This document shows positions 1 through 5,031 of a stretch of 5,984 bases of DNA, in pieces. Within the stretch, counting starts at the first letter, position 1. Every line of letters begins with the position of its first letter. The DNA is from an uncultured Collinsella sp. GTDB taxonomy: Bacteria; Actinomycetota; Coriobacteriia; Coriobacteriales; Coriobacteriaceae. Location: positions 1 to 5,984 of the forward strand of contig CAAFEX010000006.1 of NCBI GenBank assembly GCA_900762015.1, given 5' to 3'. Made by a program: the position numbers and the translations under genes. The notes below the pieces were generated by a model. The model was not told where the DNA came from. It ran no database searches and was given only the letters and a program-made list of their open reading frames with translations.

Positions 1-371
1 TCATGAATGTCCCCAGCGGGCTGATCACCGTAATTCATGCGGTACGTCTTCTGTGCATATTTATCCCACTCACAAGAAAAAACGCACTTGCCACCAAGTT
101 CTTGGAACGGCAAGCGAATGCCACCGATACCAGCAAATAGGTCAATGTAAGTGAAAGGAGCGTCCTCCCGATCACCCTGCGCAAAGGGTGCCTGATAACC
201 TAGGGAACGTATAAACGTGAGCTCCGTAGCAGATGGACTGGTCTCGCCAGTCTCCCAACGCCGGACGGTTCTATCACCATTAGGTCCCATGCCAAGAGCG
301 GCGGCGAACTCCTTCTGAGTCAGCGCGAGCTCCTTGCGTTTGGCAGTTATCTCTTCCCTAACGTCTTTCAT
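1..371 (-). CDS. DNA (cytosine-5-)-methyltransferase with N-terminal HTH, partial (3' end beyond left edge)
   Basis: The first 123 codons of a C5-cytosine DNA methyltransferase, reading off the left edge. The protein would transfer methyl groups from S-adenosylmethionine to cytosine in a short DNA target. Residues about 5-58 form an XRE/Cro-type HTH (LTQKEFAAALGMG, then RTVRRWETGE). The catalytic domain starts near residue 74 with motif I, DLFAGIGGIR (77-86), the AdoMet-binding loop. It is followed by the motif II-like SCEWDKYAQKTY. The catalytic Pro-Cys motif IV and the target-recognition domain lie outside the window. An HTH fused to a Dcm-like enzyme is the layout of the M.SsoII/NlaX family, which recognises CCNGG or CCWGG and represses its own promoter; target specificity here is inference. 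The ATG at 371 has no good Shine-Dalgarno. A restriction endonuclease gene would be expected nearby but is not in view. AbiEi lies upstream on the same strand. Confidence 0.9.
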   Translation of the reverse strand, partial: MKDVREEITAKRKELALTQKEFAAALGMGPNGDRTVRRWETGETSPSATELTFIRSLGYQAPFAQGDREDAPFTYIDLFAGIGGIRLPFQELGGKCVFSCEWDKYAQKTYRMNYGDQPAGDIH

Positions 372-393
372 GCTATCCAATCGGAACAAACTA

Positions 394-408
394 CGGACGA
401 ACTGTCCG
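394..408. promoter_or_regulatory. Candidate methyltransferase operator (GGAC-N5-GTCC palindrome)
   Basis: CGGACGAACTGTCCG is a 5-bp-arm inverted repeat with a 5-bp centre, 22 bp upstream of the methyltransferase ATG. M.SsoII-type methyltransferases use their N-terminal HTH to bind a GGAC-N5-GTCC palindrome near their own promoter. The same half-sites and spacing here, in front of an enzyme with the same architecture, suggest autoregulation. The comparison is from memory and the binding is inferred. Confidence 0.5.
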
Positions 409-431
409 CTAATTGACACAGCGTTATCAAG

Positions 432-458
432 ATTAAACGCGATTCATGGCAGTTGCAA
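432..458 (-). promoter_or_regulatory. Possible methyltransferase promoter
   Basis: On the minus strand, TTGCAA (458-453) and TTTAAT (437-432) are separated by 15 bp, which is short but tolerable. The predicted transcript would start near 425 and pass through the GGAC-N5-GTCC palindrome before the ATG at 371. The -35 box falls inside a GTTGCAAC motif, so a protein binding that motif would block it. This is a weak match to consensus. Confidence 0.3.
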
Positions 459-534
459 CACTTTGTTGCAACGCCTTTCAACGGTAACTTAGATTAACGT
501 GTCGCACGGACAAACAATTGCCCCAACTTGCAAC
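452..534. repeat. Cluster of GTTGCAAC motifs between the AbiEi and methyltransferase genes
   Basis: The self-complementary octamer GTTGCAAC occurs at 452-459 and again at 465-472, 13 bp apart. A one-mismatch copy, CTTGCAAC, lies at 527-534. The same core flanks the AbiEi start region at 1185-1192 and 1212-1219. These sites account for most of the recognisable structure in the 186-bp gap 372-557. They look like operator sites for a dimeric DNA-binding protein, with AbiEi or the HTH-methyltransferase as candidates. Binding is inference. Confidence 0.5.
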
Positions 535-557
535 TAGTCAACATCAGACCTGCGTAT

Positions 558-1208
558 TCAGTCACAACCTAGAGCTATCAGCAGAGGCCTCATAAGCTCG
601 CGTCTTTTGGCGGTTTTAGAGTTCTCCTTTACGAGCTCTTTCAGCCGTTGCGCATCGAGCCCACGCCCAAGCGCGTCGTGATAGGCATCGACAATTAATG
701 AGGGGTCCTCGCAATCGAGGCAAAGATCGACAAGCGTGCGCTCGGGTTTGGTTACCGGAAGGTCGTCGAGCCAGACGATATCCCGCTCTGCAATCTCGCG
801 CTTTGCAAAAGAGAGGGATTCGTTTCTCGTATTGATGCGCATGGGCGCGGTCATCCTGTAGGGGGACAGAAAGAAATCGCCGATTTGCTGAAGGTTCGCC
901 GCCGTCGTACCGCTCACGGCGATGCCATCCCACTGGCGTTTTCTCTCCCACGCGCAAAGGGAGGGATTGGTGAGCTTCCAAAAAGCGTTGAGCTCGTCAG
1001 TGTCTCGGCGCTGTGTTCCAGACATCCGGTAGGCGCCGTGGCATATCCGTTCAAGACGCCCTACACGGCATGAGTGCGCCAGCGCATCTCGAGAGATGTC
1101 CATGCGAGCCGCCTGGGCTGTGGTAAACACGCCCTCACTCTCGGAAAGCTCGCTTATCGCCGTTATGTTGCTAAAGTACTTCATGTTGCAATTGTAGGAT
1201 ATTTTCAT
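558..1208 (-). CDS. AbiEi-family antitoxin / transcriptional regulator
   Basis: A 216-residue AbiEi-type protein, the antitoxin and autorepressor half of type IV toxin-antitoxin/abortive-infection modules. Residues about 15-62 form the N-terminal winged helix (VFTTAQAARMDISRDALAH, then GRLERICHGAYRM). The C-terminal AbiEi domain contains the conserved PERTLVDLCL segment (155-164) and ends in a basic helix (KENSKTAKRRELMRPLL). Known AbiEi proteins repress their own operon by binding inverted repeats upstream and neutralise the nucleotidyltransferase toxin AbiEii. No AbiEii gene is present here; the next gene downstream is the HTH-methyltransferase. It may therefore be a stand-alone regulator. 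The first ATG (1208) and the ninth codon, ATG at 1184 (208 aa), both lack a Shine-Dalgarno. The second start aligns better with the usual family N-terminus and may be leaderless. Leu171 uses the rare codon TTA. Family assignment is confident; function is inferred. Confidence 0.85.
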   Translation of the reverse strand: MKISYNCNMKYFSNITAISELSESEGVFTTAQAARMDISRDALAHSCRVGRLERICHGAYRMSGTQRRDTDELNAFWKLTNPSLCAWERKRQWDGIAVSGTTAANLQQIGDFFLSPYRMTAPMRINTRNESLSFAKREIAERDIVWLDDLPVTKPERTLVDLCLDCEDPSLIVDAYHDALGRGLDAQRLKELVKENSKTAKRRELMRPLLIALGCD

Positions 1209-1223
1209 ACTTTTGCAACATGA
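1181..1223. promoter_or_regulatory. Inverted repeat at the AbiEi start (probable autoregulatory operator)
   Basis: TCATGTTGCAA (1181-1191) and TTGCAACATGA (1213-1223) are perfect 11-bp inverted arms separated by 21 bp, so arm centres are 32 bp (about three helical turns) apart. The repeat covers both candidate start codons of the AbiEi gene and a possible minus-strand promoter. Family AbiEi proteins are known to bind inverted repeats in their own promoters, so autorepression is the simplest reading. Confidence 0.6.
1191..1218 (-). promoter_or_regulatory. Possible AbiEi promoter
   Basis: On the minus strand, TTGCAA (1218-1213) and TACAAT (1196-1191) are 16 bp apart. Transcription would start about seven bases after the -10 box, that is at or next to the ATG at 1184. 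This would give a leaderless message, a mode common in actinobacteria and consistent with the missing Shine-Dalgarno. Both boxes sit within or beside the inverted-repeat arms. Confidence 0.4.
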
Positions 1224-1353
1224 TTTTGATCCATATAATCCATTCGCCTTGCTTATCCCATTTCTGCCACCGCTTTACTACCGGCACCCCATCCCCCGCT
1301 ATCGAGGTCCAATACTTCCCCACCGCCGCGCAAAAACTCATCCAACATTAATC
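1224..1353. other. Intergenic segment, no convincing gene
   Basis: This is the non-coding remainder between the divergent AbiEi and DUF4342 units. It contains only short open frames. One is a 56-codon minus-strand frame at 1171-1341 without a ribosome binding site; another is a 43-codon plus-strand frame at 1220-1351. Neither has recognisable homology or a start signal. It is more AT-rich and less codon-biased than the DNA to its right. Confidence 0.5.
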
Positions 1354-1381
1354 TTGGCTCAAGAATCGCTTAATCTATAAC
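1354..1381 (+). promoter_or_regulatory. Promoter of the DUF4342 / two-component operon
   Basis: TTGGCT (1354-1359) and TATAAC (1376-1381) are separated by 16 bp. The predicted start near 1388 gives a leader of about 110 nt ahead of the first gene. No other sigma-70-like pair in the upstream region is as good, though CACTATAGAG just downstream could hold an alternative -10. Confidence 0.5.
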
Positions 1382-1387
1382 CTGCAC

Positions 1388-1499
1388 TATAGAGTTCGAC
1401 CAAGGGCGGGGCGGCGCCGCGCAACGCAGGCCGCCGAACGCAACGTTCGCGCCCGGGCAAATCGCCCAGCGTCGCGCCCATCGAACGAAAGGACAGGTC
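1388..1499 (+). other. GC-rich structured 5' leader
   Basis: The predicted untranslated leader is very GC-rich and self-complementary. Examples are GGGC-aaatc-GCCC near 1455-1469, AACG-caa-CGTT around 1438-1448, and a run of GGGCGGGGCGGCGCC. It ends with the ribosome binding site AAAGGA (1488-1493), 6 nt before the ATG. No known riboswitch consensus is recognisable, so a regulatory role is only a possibility. Confidence 0.3.
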
Positions 1500-2042
1500 A
1501 TGGACGACCTCGAAAAAGTTGAAACCATCCGCACCAAGTGCAACGTGAGCTACACCGATGCCAAGGCGGCGCTCGACGCTGCCGACGGCAACGTTTTGGA
1601 CGCCATCATTTGGCTCGAGTCGCAGGGCAAGACCCAGACCACGTCGGCGCACGCCGCCACCGAGTCCGCGCCAGCCGATGAGCCCTCGGCCGAGATGGTC
1701 GCCGCGCAGGCAGCCTACGAAAAGTCGAGCGAAAAGACCGACTTCTCCAAGAAGATGGACAGCGTGTGGGAGTACCTCAAAAAGCTCTTCCGCCTGAGCC
1801 TGGACACCAAGTTTATCGCCACGCGCCGCGACGCGATCATCCTCAACATTCCCATCCTGATCCCCATCGTCGCGCTGTTTGCCTGGGGCGCCACGATATG
1901 GCTGATGCTGATTGGCCTGTTCTTTGGCATGCGTTACCGCATCGATAGCGACGGCGACGTACCCGGCAGCATCAACAACCTTATGAATCACGCTGCCGAT
2001 GCCGCGGACGACATCAAGCAAAATCTGAACGACGACAAGTAA
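1500..2042 (+). CDS. UBA-like / DUF4342 membrane protein
   Basis: A 180-residue protein of unknown function. Residues about 4-43 match the small three-helix UBA/EF-Ts-N-like fold (VETIRTKCNVSYTDAKAALD, then DGNVLDAIIWLESQGK). A polar Ala/Ser/Thr/Glu linker spans 45-80. The C-terminal part matches the DUF4342 pattern: a WEYLKKLFR segment (90-98), then a hydrophobic stretch at 112-144 (ILNIPILIPIVALFAWG, then IWLMLIGLFFG) that could form one or two membrane helices, then a charged tail. The N-terminal domain is probably cytoplasmic. A good Shine-Dalgarno fixes the start. The response regulator begins 18 bp after the stop, so the genes are almost certainly co-transcribed. This suggests a role as accessory sensor or modulator of the kinase, or an envelope protein controlled by the same system. 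Neither is proven. Confidence 0.8.
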   Translation: MDDLEKVETIRTKCNVSYTDAKAALDAADGNVLDAIIWLESQGKTQTTSAHAATESAPADEPSAEMVAAQAAYEKSSEKTDFSKKMDSVWEYLKKLFRLSLDTKFIATRRDAIILNIPILIPIVALFAWGATIWLMLIGLFFGMRYRIDSDGDVPGSINNLMNHAADAADDIKQNLNDDK

Positions 2043-2060
2043 TCACAGACGGGGGCACGC

Positions 2061-2840
2061 ATGGCACGGATCCTGATCGTAGAGGACGAGGAGAAAATCG
2101 CCCGCTTTGTGACGCTCGAGCTGGAGCACGAGGGCTACCAGGTGGAACATGCCGCCGACGGCCGCACCGCCGTGGACCTGGCACTGGAGCGCGACTACGA
2201 TTTGATTCTGCTCGACGTGCTGTTGCCGCAGCTCAACGGCATGGAGGTGCTGCGGCGCGTACGCAAGCACAAGGATGTGCCGGTGATCATGGTCACCGCG
2301 CGCGACGCCGTGATGGACAAGGTGGCCGGGCTCGATGCCGGCGCCGACGATTACTTGACCAAGCCGTTTGCGATCGAGGAGCTGTTCGCACGGATCCGCG
2401 TGGCGCTGAAGCGCTCGGAGGCCGTGCGGGCGGCTTCGGGCGTTGGTGGCGTTGAGGCGGGCATGGCGGGCGGCGCGGACGTCGGCGCCGCCGCGATGCC
2501 CCCGGTCAGCGGCTCGACCCAGGCATCCGCCTCGCCCTCCCCCGCCGCACTCACCGTGGGATCGGTTGTGCTCGATCCCGACCGCCGCGAAGTCACGGTC
2601 GGAGGCTCACCCATCGTGCTCACGGCCCGCGAGTTCGACGTCCTCGCCCTGCTTATGGCGCATGCCGAGACCGTGCTCACGCGCGAGCGCATCGCGCACG
2701 AAGCGCTGGGCTACGAATACGTGGGCGACACCAACAACGTCGACGTACACATCGCGCACCTGCGTGCCAAGATCGAGGACGCCGGCAGCGCCCGCATCAT
2801 CCAGACCGTGCGCGGGGTGGGCTATGTCTGCCGTGCGTAA
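2061..2840 (+). CDS. OmpR-family response regulator
   Basis: A 259-residue cytoplasmic transcription factor that receives phosphate from the kinase encoded next to it. The receiver domain spans about 1-118. Its acidic pocket is E8/D9, the phospho-acceptor D52 (in LILLDVLLP), the switch Thr79, and the conserved Lys101 in LTKPF. The C-terminal winged helix spans about 163-258: an LTAREFDVLALL scaffold, recognition helix NNVDVHIAHLRAKIED, and wing IIQTVRGVGYVC. The linker between the domains (about 121-162) is an Ala/Gly/Pro/Ser-rich stretch roughly 30 residues longer than usual, which explains the length over the typical 225-230. GGGGG at 2051-2055 is a weak ribosome binding site, 5 nt before the ATG; translational coupling to the upstream gene is likely. 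Its 3' end overlaps the kinase start by 17 bp. Target promoters are unknown. Confidence 0.95.
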   Translation: MARILIVEDEEKIARFVTLELEHEGYQVEHAADGRTAVDLALERDYDLILLDVLLPQLNGMEVLRRVRKHKDVPVIMVTARDAVMDKVAGLDAGADDYLTKPFAIEELFARIRVALKRSEAVRAASGVGGVEAGMAGGADVGAAAMPPVSGSTQASASPSPAALTVGSVVLDPDRREVTVGGSPIVLTAREFDVLALLMAHAETVLTRERIAHEALGYEYVGDTNNVDVHIAHLRAKIEDAGSARIIQTVRGVGYVCRA

Positions 2841-4119
2841 CGCCGAGGCCAAGCGCGTCACCTCCATCGCCCGCGCCATCAACTGGAGCTATATGTGGCG
2901 CCGTCTGATGAGCTACATCTGGCTCGATCTGTTGCTGGTAGTGATTGCGGCGGCGATCCTCGTCTATGGATACAACCAGACACTGCCCGACGACACGTTT
3001 ACCGCAGGATGGATCCCCAGCGCCACCGTTCGCGGCATGTCGCTGAAGCCCGCGCGCGGCTGGGACCTGACAACGCTCACTTATACCGTCGAGTTTGCGC
3101 GTACCACCAAGACTTTCCCCCTCGCACAGGACCTCGTCACGTTATGGCCTCTCTACCTTGCCGTTGTGGGTTGGCAGGTCATCAGCGTACTCAACATGCT
3201 CGGCGGCGCGAGGCGCGTACGCCGCACCATGGCGCCTCTCAACGATCTGGCCTTGCGCGTGGACGAGCTCGGCCGCATGCAGCTCTCCGGCGGCAAGATG
3301 GAAACGCTGGAGCAGGCCATCGTGCGCGCAAGCGTCGACTCACCAAGCGTCACCACCGGCGATGCCGACCTGGCAAGCATCGAGGTCGCACTCAACCGCC
3401 TGCTGCGCCAGATGCAAGAGGCCAAGCTGCAGCAGATGCGCTTTGTCAACGATGCAAGCCACGAGCTGCGCACGCCCATCGCGGTGATTCAGGGCTACGT
3501 AAACATGCTCGACCGCTGGGGCAAAGACGACCCGGACGTGCTGGCAGAATCCATCGCGTCCCTCAAGGCCGAAAGCGAGCACATGCAGGAGCTCGTGGAG
3601 CAGCTGCTGTTTTTGGCGCGCGGCGATGCCGGACGCACGGTCCTGCGGCGTGCGGATACCAACCTGGCCGCACTGGTCGGCGAGGTATGCGAGGAATCGC
3701 AGATGATCGATACCGCGCACACGTATCAGCTGGCATACGACGCCGCGCTTGTCAGCGACCCGCGCTGCGATGCGCCCGTCGACGTGGCGCTCGTGAAGCA
3801 AGCCCTGCGTGTGATCGTGCAAAACGCCGCCAAGTACTCGGATGCGGGAACGACCGTCACATTTGGCATAACGCCGGATGCGGGCGCGGGCACGATCGAC
3901 ATAAGTGTTGAGGACGAGGGCATCGGCATGAACCAGGAATCCGCAGCTCACGCGTTTGAACGGTTCTACCGCGCCGACAACGCACGCGATGCCGGCGCGC
4001 AGGGCTCGGGTCTGGGGCTTGCCATTGCCAAGTGGATCGTCGATAGCCATGGCGGCGTCATCGGCGTGACCTCGGTCGAGGGCGTCGGCAGCCGCTTTAC
4101 GATTCGCCTGCCGCGCTAG
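2824..4119 (+). CDS. Membrane sensor histidine kinase
   Basis: A 431-residue HisKA-type kinase that should phosphorylate the preceding OmpR-family regulator. Membrane helix 1 is about 31-50 (IWLDLLLVVIAAAILVYGY). A short extracytoplasmic loop of about 55 residues follows, then helix 2 at about 104-126. A HAMP-like linker follows (APLNDLALRVDELG, 137-150), with the second HAMP helix near 183-199; the connector between them is unusually long. The H-box is ASHELRTP with His213. The ATPase domain has the N-box (QNAAKYS, Asn334), G1 (DEGIGM, 364-369), F-box (FERFYRAD, 378-385) and G2 (GSGLGLAI, 394-401), all intact. The start chosen is ATG 2824, preceded by GGGGTGGG inside the regulator gene. GTG 2833 and ATG 2893 are alternatives; the frame is open further upstream only as an artefact of high GC. 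Leu107 is a rare TTA codon. The ligand is unknown. Confidence 0.95.
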   Translation: MSAVRNAEAKRVTSIARAINWSYMWRRLMSYIWLDLLLVVIAAAILVYGYNQTLPDDTFTAGWIPSATVRGMSLKPARGWDLTTLTYTVEFARTTKTFPLAQDLVTLWPLYLAVVGWQVISVLNMLGGARRVRRTMAPLNDLALRVDELGRMQLSGGKMETLEQAIVRASVDSPSVTTGDADLASIEVALNRLLRQMQEAKLQQMRFVNDASHELRTPIAVIQGYVNMLDRWGKDDPDVLAESIASLKAESEHMQELVEQLLFLARGDAGRTVLRRADTNLAALVGEVCEESQMIDTAHTYQLAYDAALVSDPRCDAPVDVALVKQALRVIVQNAAKYSDAGTTVTFGITPDAGAGTIDISVEDEGIGMNQESAAHAFERFYRADNARDAGAQGSGLGLAIAKWIVDSHGGVIGVTSVEGVGSRFTIRLPR

Positions 4120-4138
4120 GAAGCCCCTCGGCATAAAT

Positions 4139-4172
4139 AAAGGGATAGGGCCACGCGGCCCTATCCCTTTTT
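4139..4172. terminator. Strong, probably bidirectional terminator
   Basis: AAAGGGATAGGGCC (4139-4152) pairs perfectly with GGCCCTATCCCTTT (4157-4170) around an ACGC loop and is followed by T residues. On the other strand the hairpin is followed by TTTATTTATGCC. It lies between the convergent kinase and VOC genes and can end both transcripts. Confidence 0.92.
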
Positions 4173-4194
4173 GCTAGCTATGGCAGCTTGTGCG

Positions 4195-4569
4195 CTATTC
4201 GCGGCACAGGTGCACGGCGAAACCGGCGAACTCGCGCTTAAAGTACACGAGCTTGGTGCCGCCGTCGGGCAGCAGCGCGCGCGACTCCTCGTTGACCTCG
4301 AGCCCGCGCTCGGCAAACCACTTCTCAGCTGCATCGATGTCGTTAACGGCAAAGCCGATGTGGCCCTTGGTGCCACGACCGTTCTGCTTCATGATCTCGA
4401 CCAGCGAATCATTAAAGTACGAAACGGGGGTCTCGATAACGGGCAGGCCCATCATCGTCGAGAACAGCTCCGCGATCTCCAAGGCATCTGCCGGGTCAGT
4501 GGCGTTAATGCCCACATGGGCAACGCGCATGCCAAAGAGCTCGACCGGATTGGCGTTCTGCTCATTCAT
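4195..4569 (-). CDS. VOC (glyoxalase/bleomycin-resistance fold) family protein
   Basis: A 124-residue single-unit vicinal-oxygen-chelate protein. Typical paired beta-alpha-beta-beta-beta modules are visible: RVAHVGINATDPADALEIAE at 15-34, then KGHIGFAVNDIDAAEKWFAE at 68-87. Candidate metal ligands in the family's usual positions are His18, Glu58, His70 and His120; the last position is more often Glu. VOC members include lyases, isomerases, epimerases and dioxygenases, so the reaction cannot be named. The start at 4569 is chosen because it gives a standard family N-terminus and lies 11 bp after the stop of the PTS IIB gene; the frame is open upstream but overlaps that gene. The ribosome binding site is weak, which suggests coupling to the upstream gene. 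A sugar-phosphate or related metabolite is a plausible substrate because of the PTS neighbour; that is inference. Confidence 0.88.
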   Translation of the reverse strand: MNEQNANPVELFGMRVAHVGINATDPADALEIAELFSTMMGLPVIETPVSYFNDSLVEIMKQNGRGTKGHIGFAVNDIDAAEKWFAERGLEVNEESRALLPDGGTKLVYFKREFAGFAVHLCRE

Positions 4570-4580
4570 ACAGGCAGCGC

Positions 4581-4868
4581 CTACTGAGCCATAACGTCGA
4601 GAACGGCCTTCTCGGCAGCGACGCGGTTCATGCCGGTCATGAAGGGCACGCCGCTCACGTACGGGCAGGTGAGGCCCTCGGGGGCAACGGTGGTGGCGAT
4701 CAGCAGGTCGGCGCCCTCGTCGCAAGCGTCCTTGGCCTCGGAGATGGCGCACTGCACGATCTCATACTTGCCGGCATAACCGTTGGCGTCGAGCATGGTA
4801 GCGACCTTCTGGGCAACGAGCGTGGAAGTAGCAGCGCCAGCACCGCAAGCCAAAACGATCTTCTTCAT
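4581..4868 (-). CDS. PTS galactitol-family IIB component (orphan)
   Basis: A 95-residue cytoplasmic phosphotransfer protein of the PTS lactose/galactitol IIB fold. It has the phosphorylatable Cys8 in the N-terminal P-loop-like motif LACGAGAATST, followed by a helix (LVAQKVATMLDANG). In a complete system IIB takes phosphate from IIA and passes it to the sugar bound by membrane protein IIC. Neither IIA nor IIC is present: upstream is a divergent unrelated gene, and downstream only the VOC gene and a terminator. It therefore either serves a permease encoded elsewhere or acts as a regulatory phosphoprotein. The start is well supported by AAGGGAG (4884-4878 on the minus strand), 9 nt before the ATG. 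The leader contains a 6-bp hairpin. It forms a two-gene operon with the VOC protein. Confidence 0.9.
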   Translation of the reverse strand: MKKIVLACGAGAATSTLVAQKVATMLDANGYAGKYEIVQCAISEAKDACDEGADLLIATTVAPEGLTCPYVSGVPFMTGMNRVAAEKAVLDVMAQ

Positions 4869-4914
4869 AGGTAATATCTCCCTTCATGGTTTACTTTAGG
4901 TAAGTGTACCGCAG

Positions 4915-4930
4915 CGAGCGATGGCGCTCG
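4915..4930. other. Short perfect hairpin in the leader of the PTS IIB gene
   Basis: CGAGCG and CGCTCG form a 6-bp stem around an ATGG loop, about 47-62 bp upstream of the IIB start codon. It could be an operator or an mRNA hairpin. It lacks a T-tract, so it is not a terminator. A convincing minus-strand promoter could not be picked in this gap. Confidence 0.3.
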
Positions 4931-4947
4931 GCCTCGATGCACTTTTA

Positions 4948-4976
4948 TGCCAGTTTGCTTGCGCGCTGCGTATAAT
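4948..4976 (+). promoter_or_regulatory. Promoter of the TPR-like membrane protein gene
   Basis: A perfect TATAAT (4971-4976) has only a poor -35 (TGCCAG, 4948-4953) at 17 bp. Transcription from about 4983 would give a leader of roughly 50 nt containing a small CGCTC/GAGCG hairpin (about 5000-5017). Confidence 0.6.
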
Positions 4977-5031
4977 ACATCTAGTACGTGTTGTCATACC
5001 GCTCGCTTTATGAGCGACTAAGGACCCCAAT

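Noticed and set aside
1359..2021. 220-codon minus-strand frame opposite the DUF4342 gene
   Set aside because: Antisense of a well-supported gene with a clear ribosome binding site; it also crosses that gene's promoter.
2443..2823. Upstream extension of the histidine kinase frame (127 codons before ATG 2824)
   Set aside because: It overlaps the DNA-binding half of the response regulator, has Arg/Pro/Ser-rich shadow composition, and the kinase has a well-placed start at 2824.
2895..3911. Long plus-strand frame of 338 codons inside the kinase gene
   Set aside because: An Arg/His/Ala/Gly-rich shadow frame caused by high third-position GC; the kinase frame contains all the catalytic motifs.
3340..4134. 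264-codon minus-strand frame opposite the kinase
   Set aside because: Antisense shadow with no domain, no ribosome binding site and implausible composition.
4139..4172. Attachment site or small RNA
   Set aside because: A perfect stem with a tight loop and T-tract between convergent genes is fully explained as a terminator.
4570..4752. N-terminal extension of the VOC protein
   Set aside because: The extra residues are an Arg-rich out-of-frame reading of the PTS IIB gene; the family N-terminus begins at 4569.
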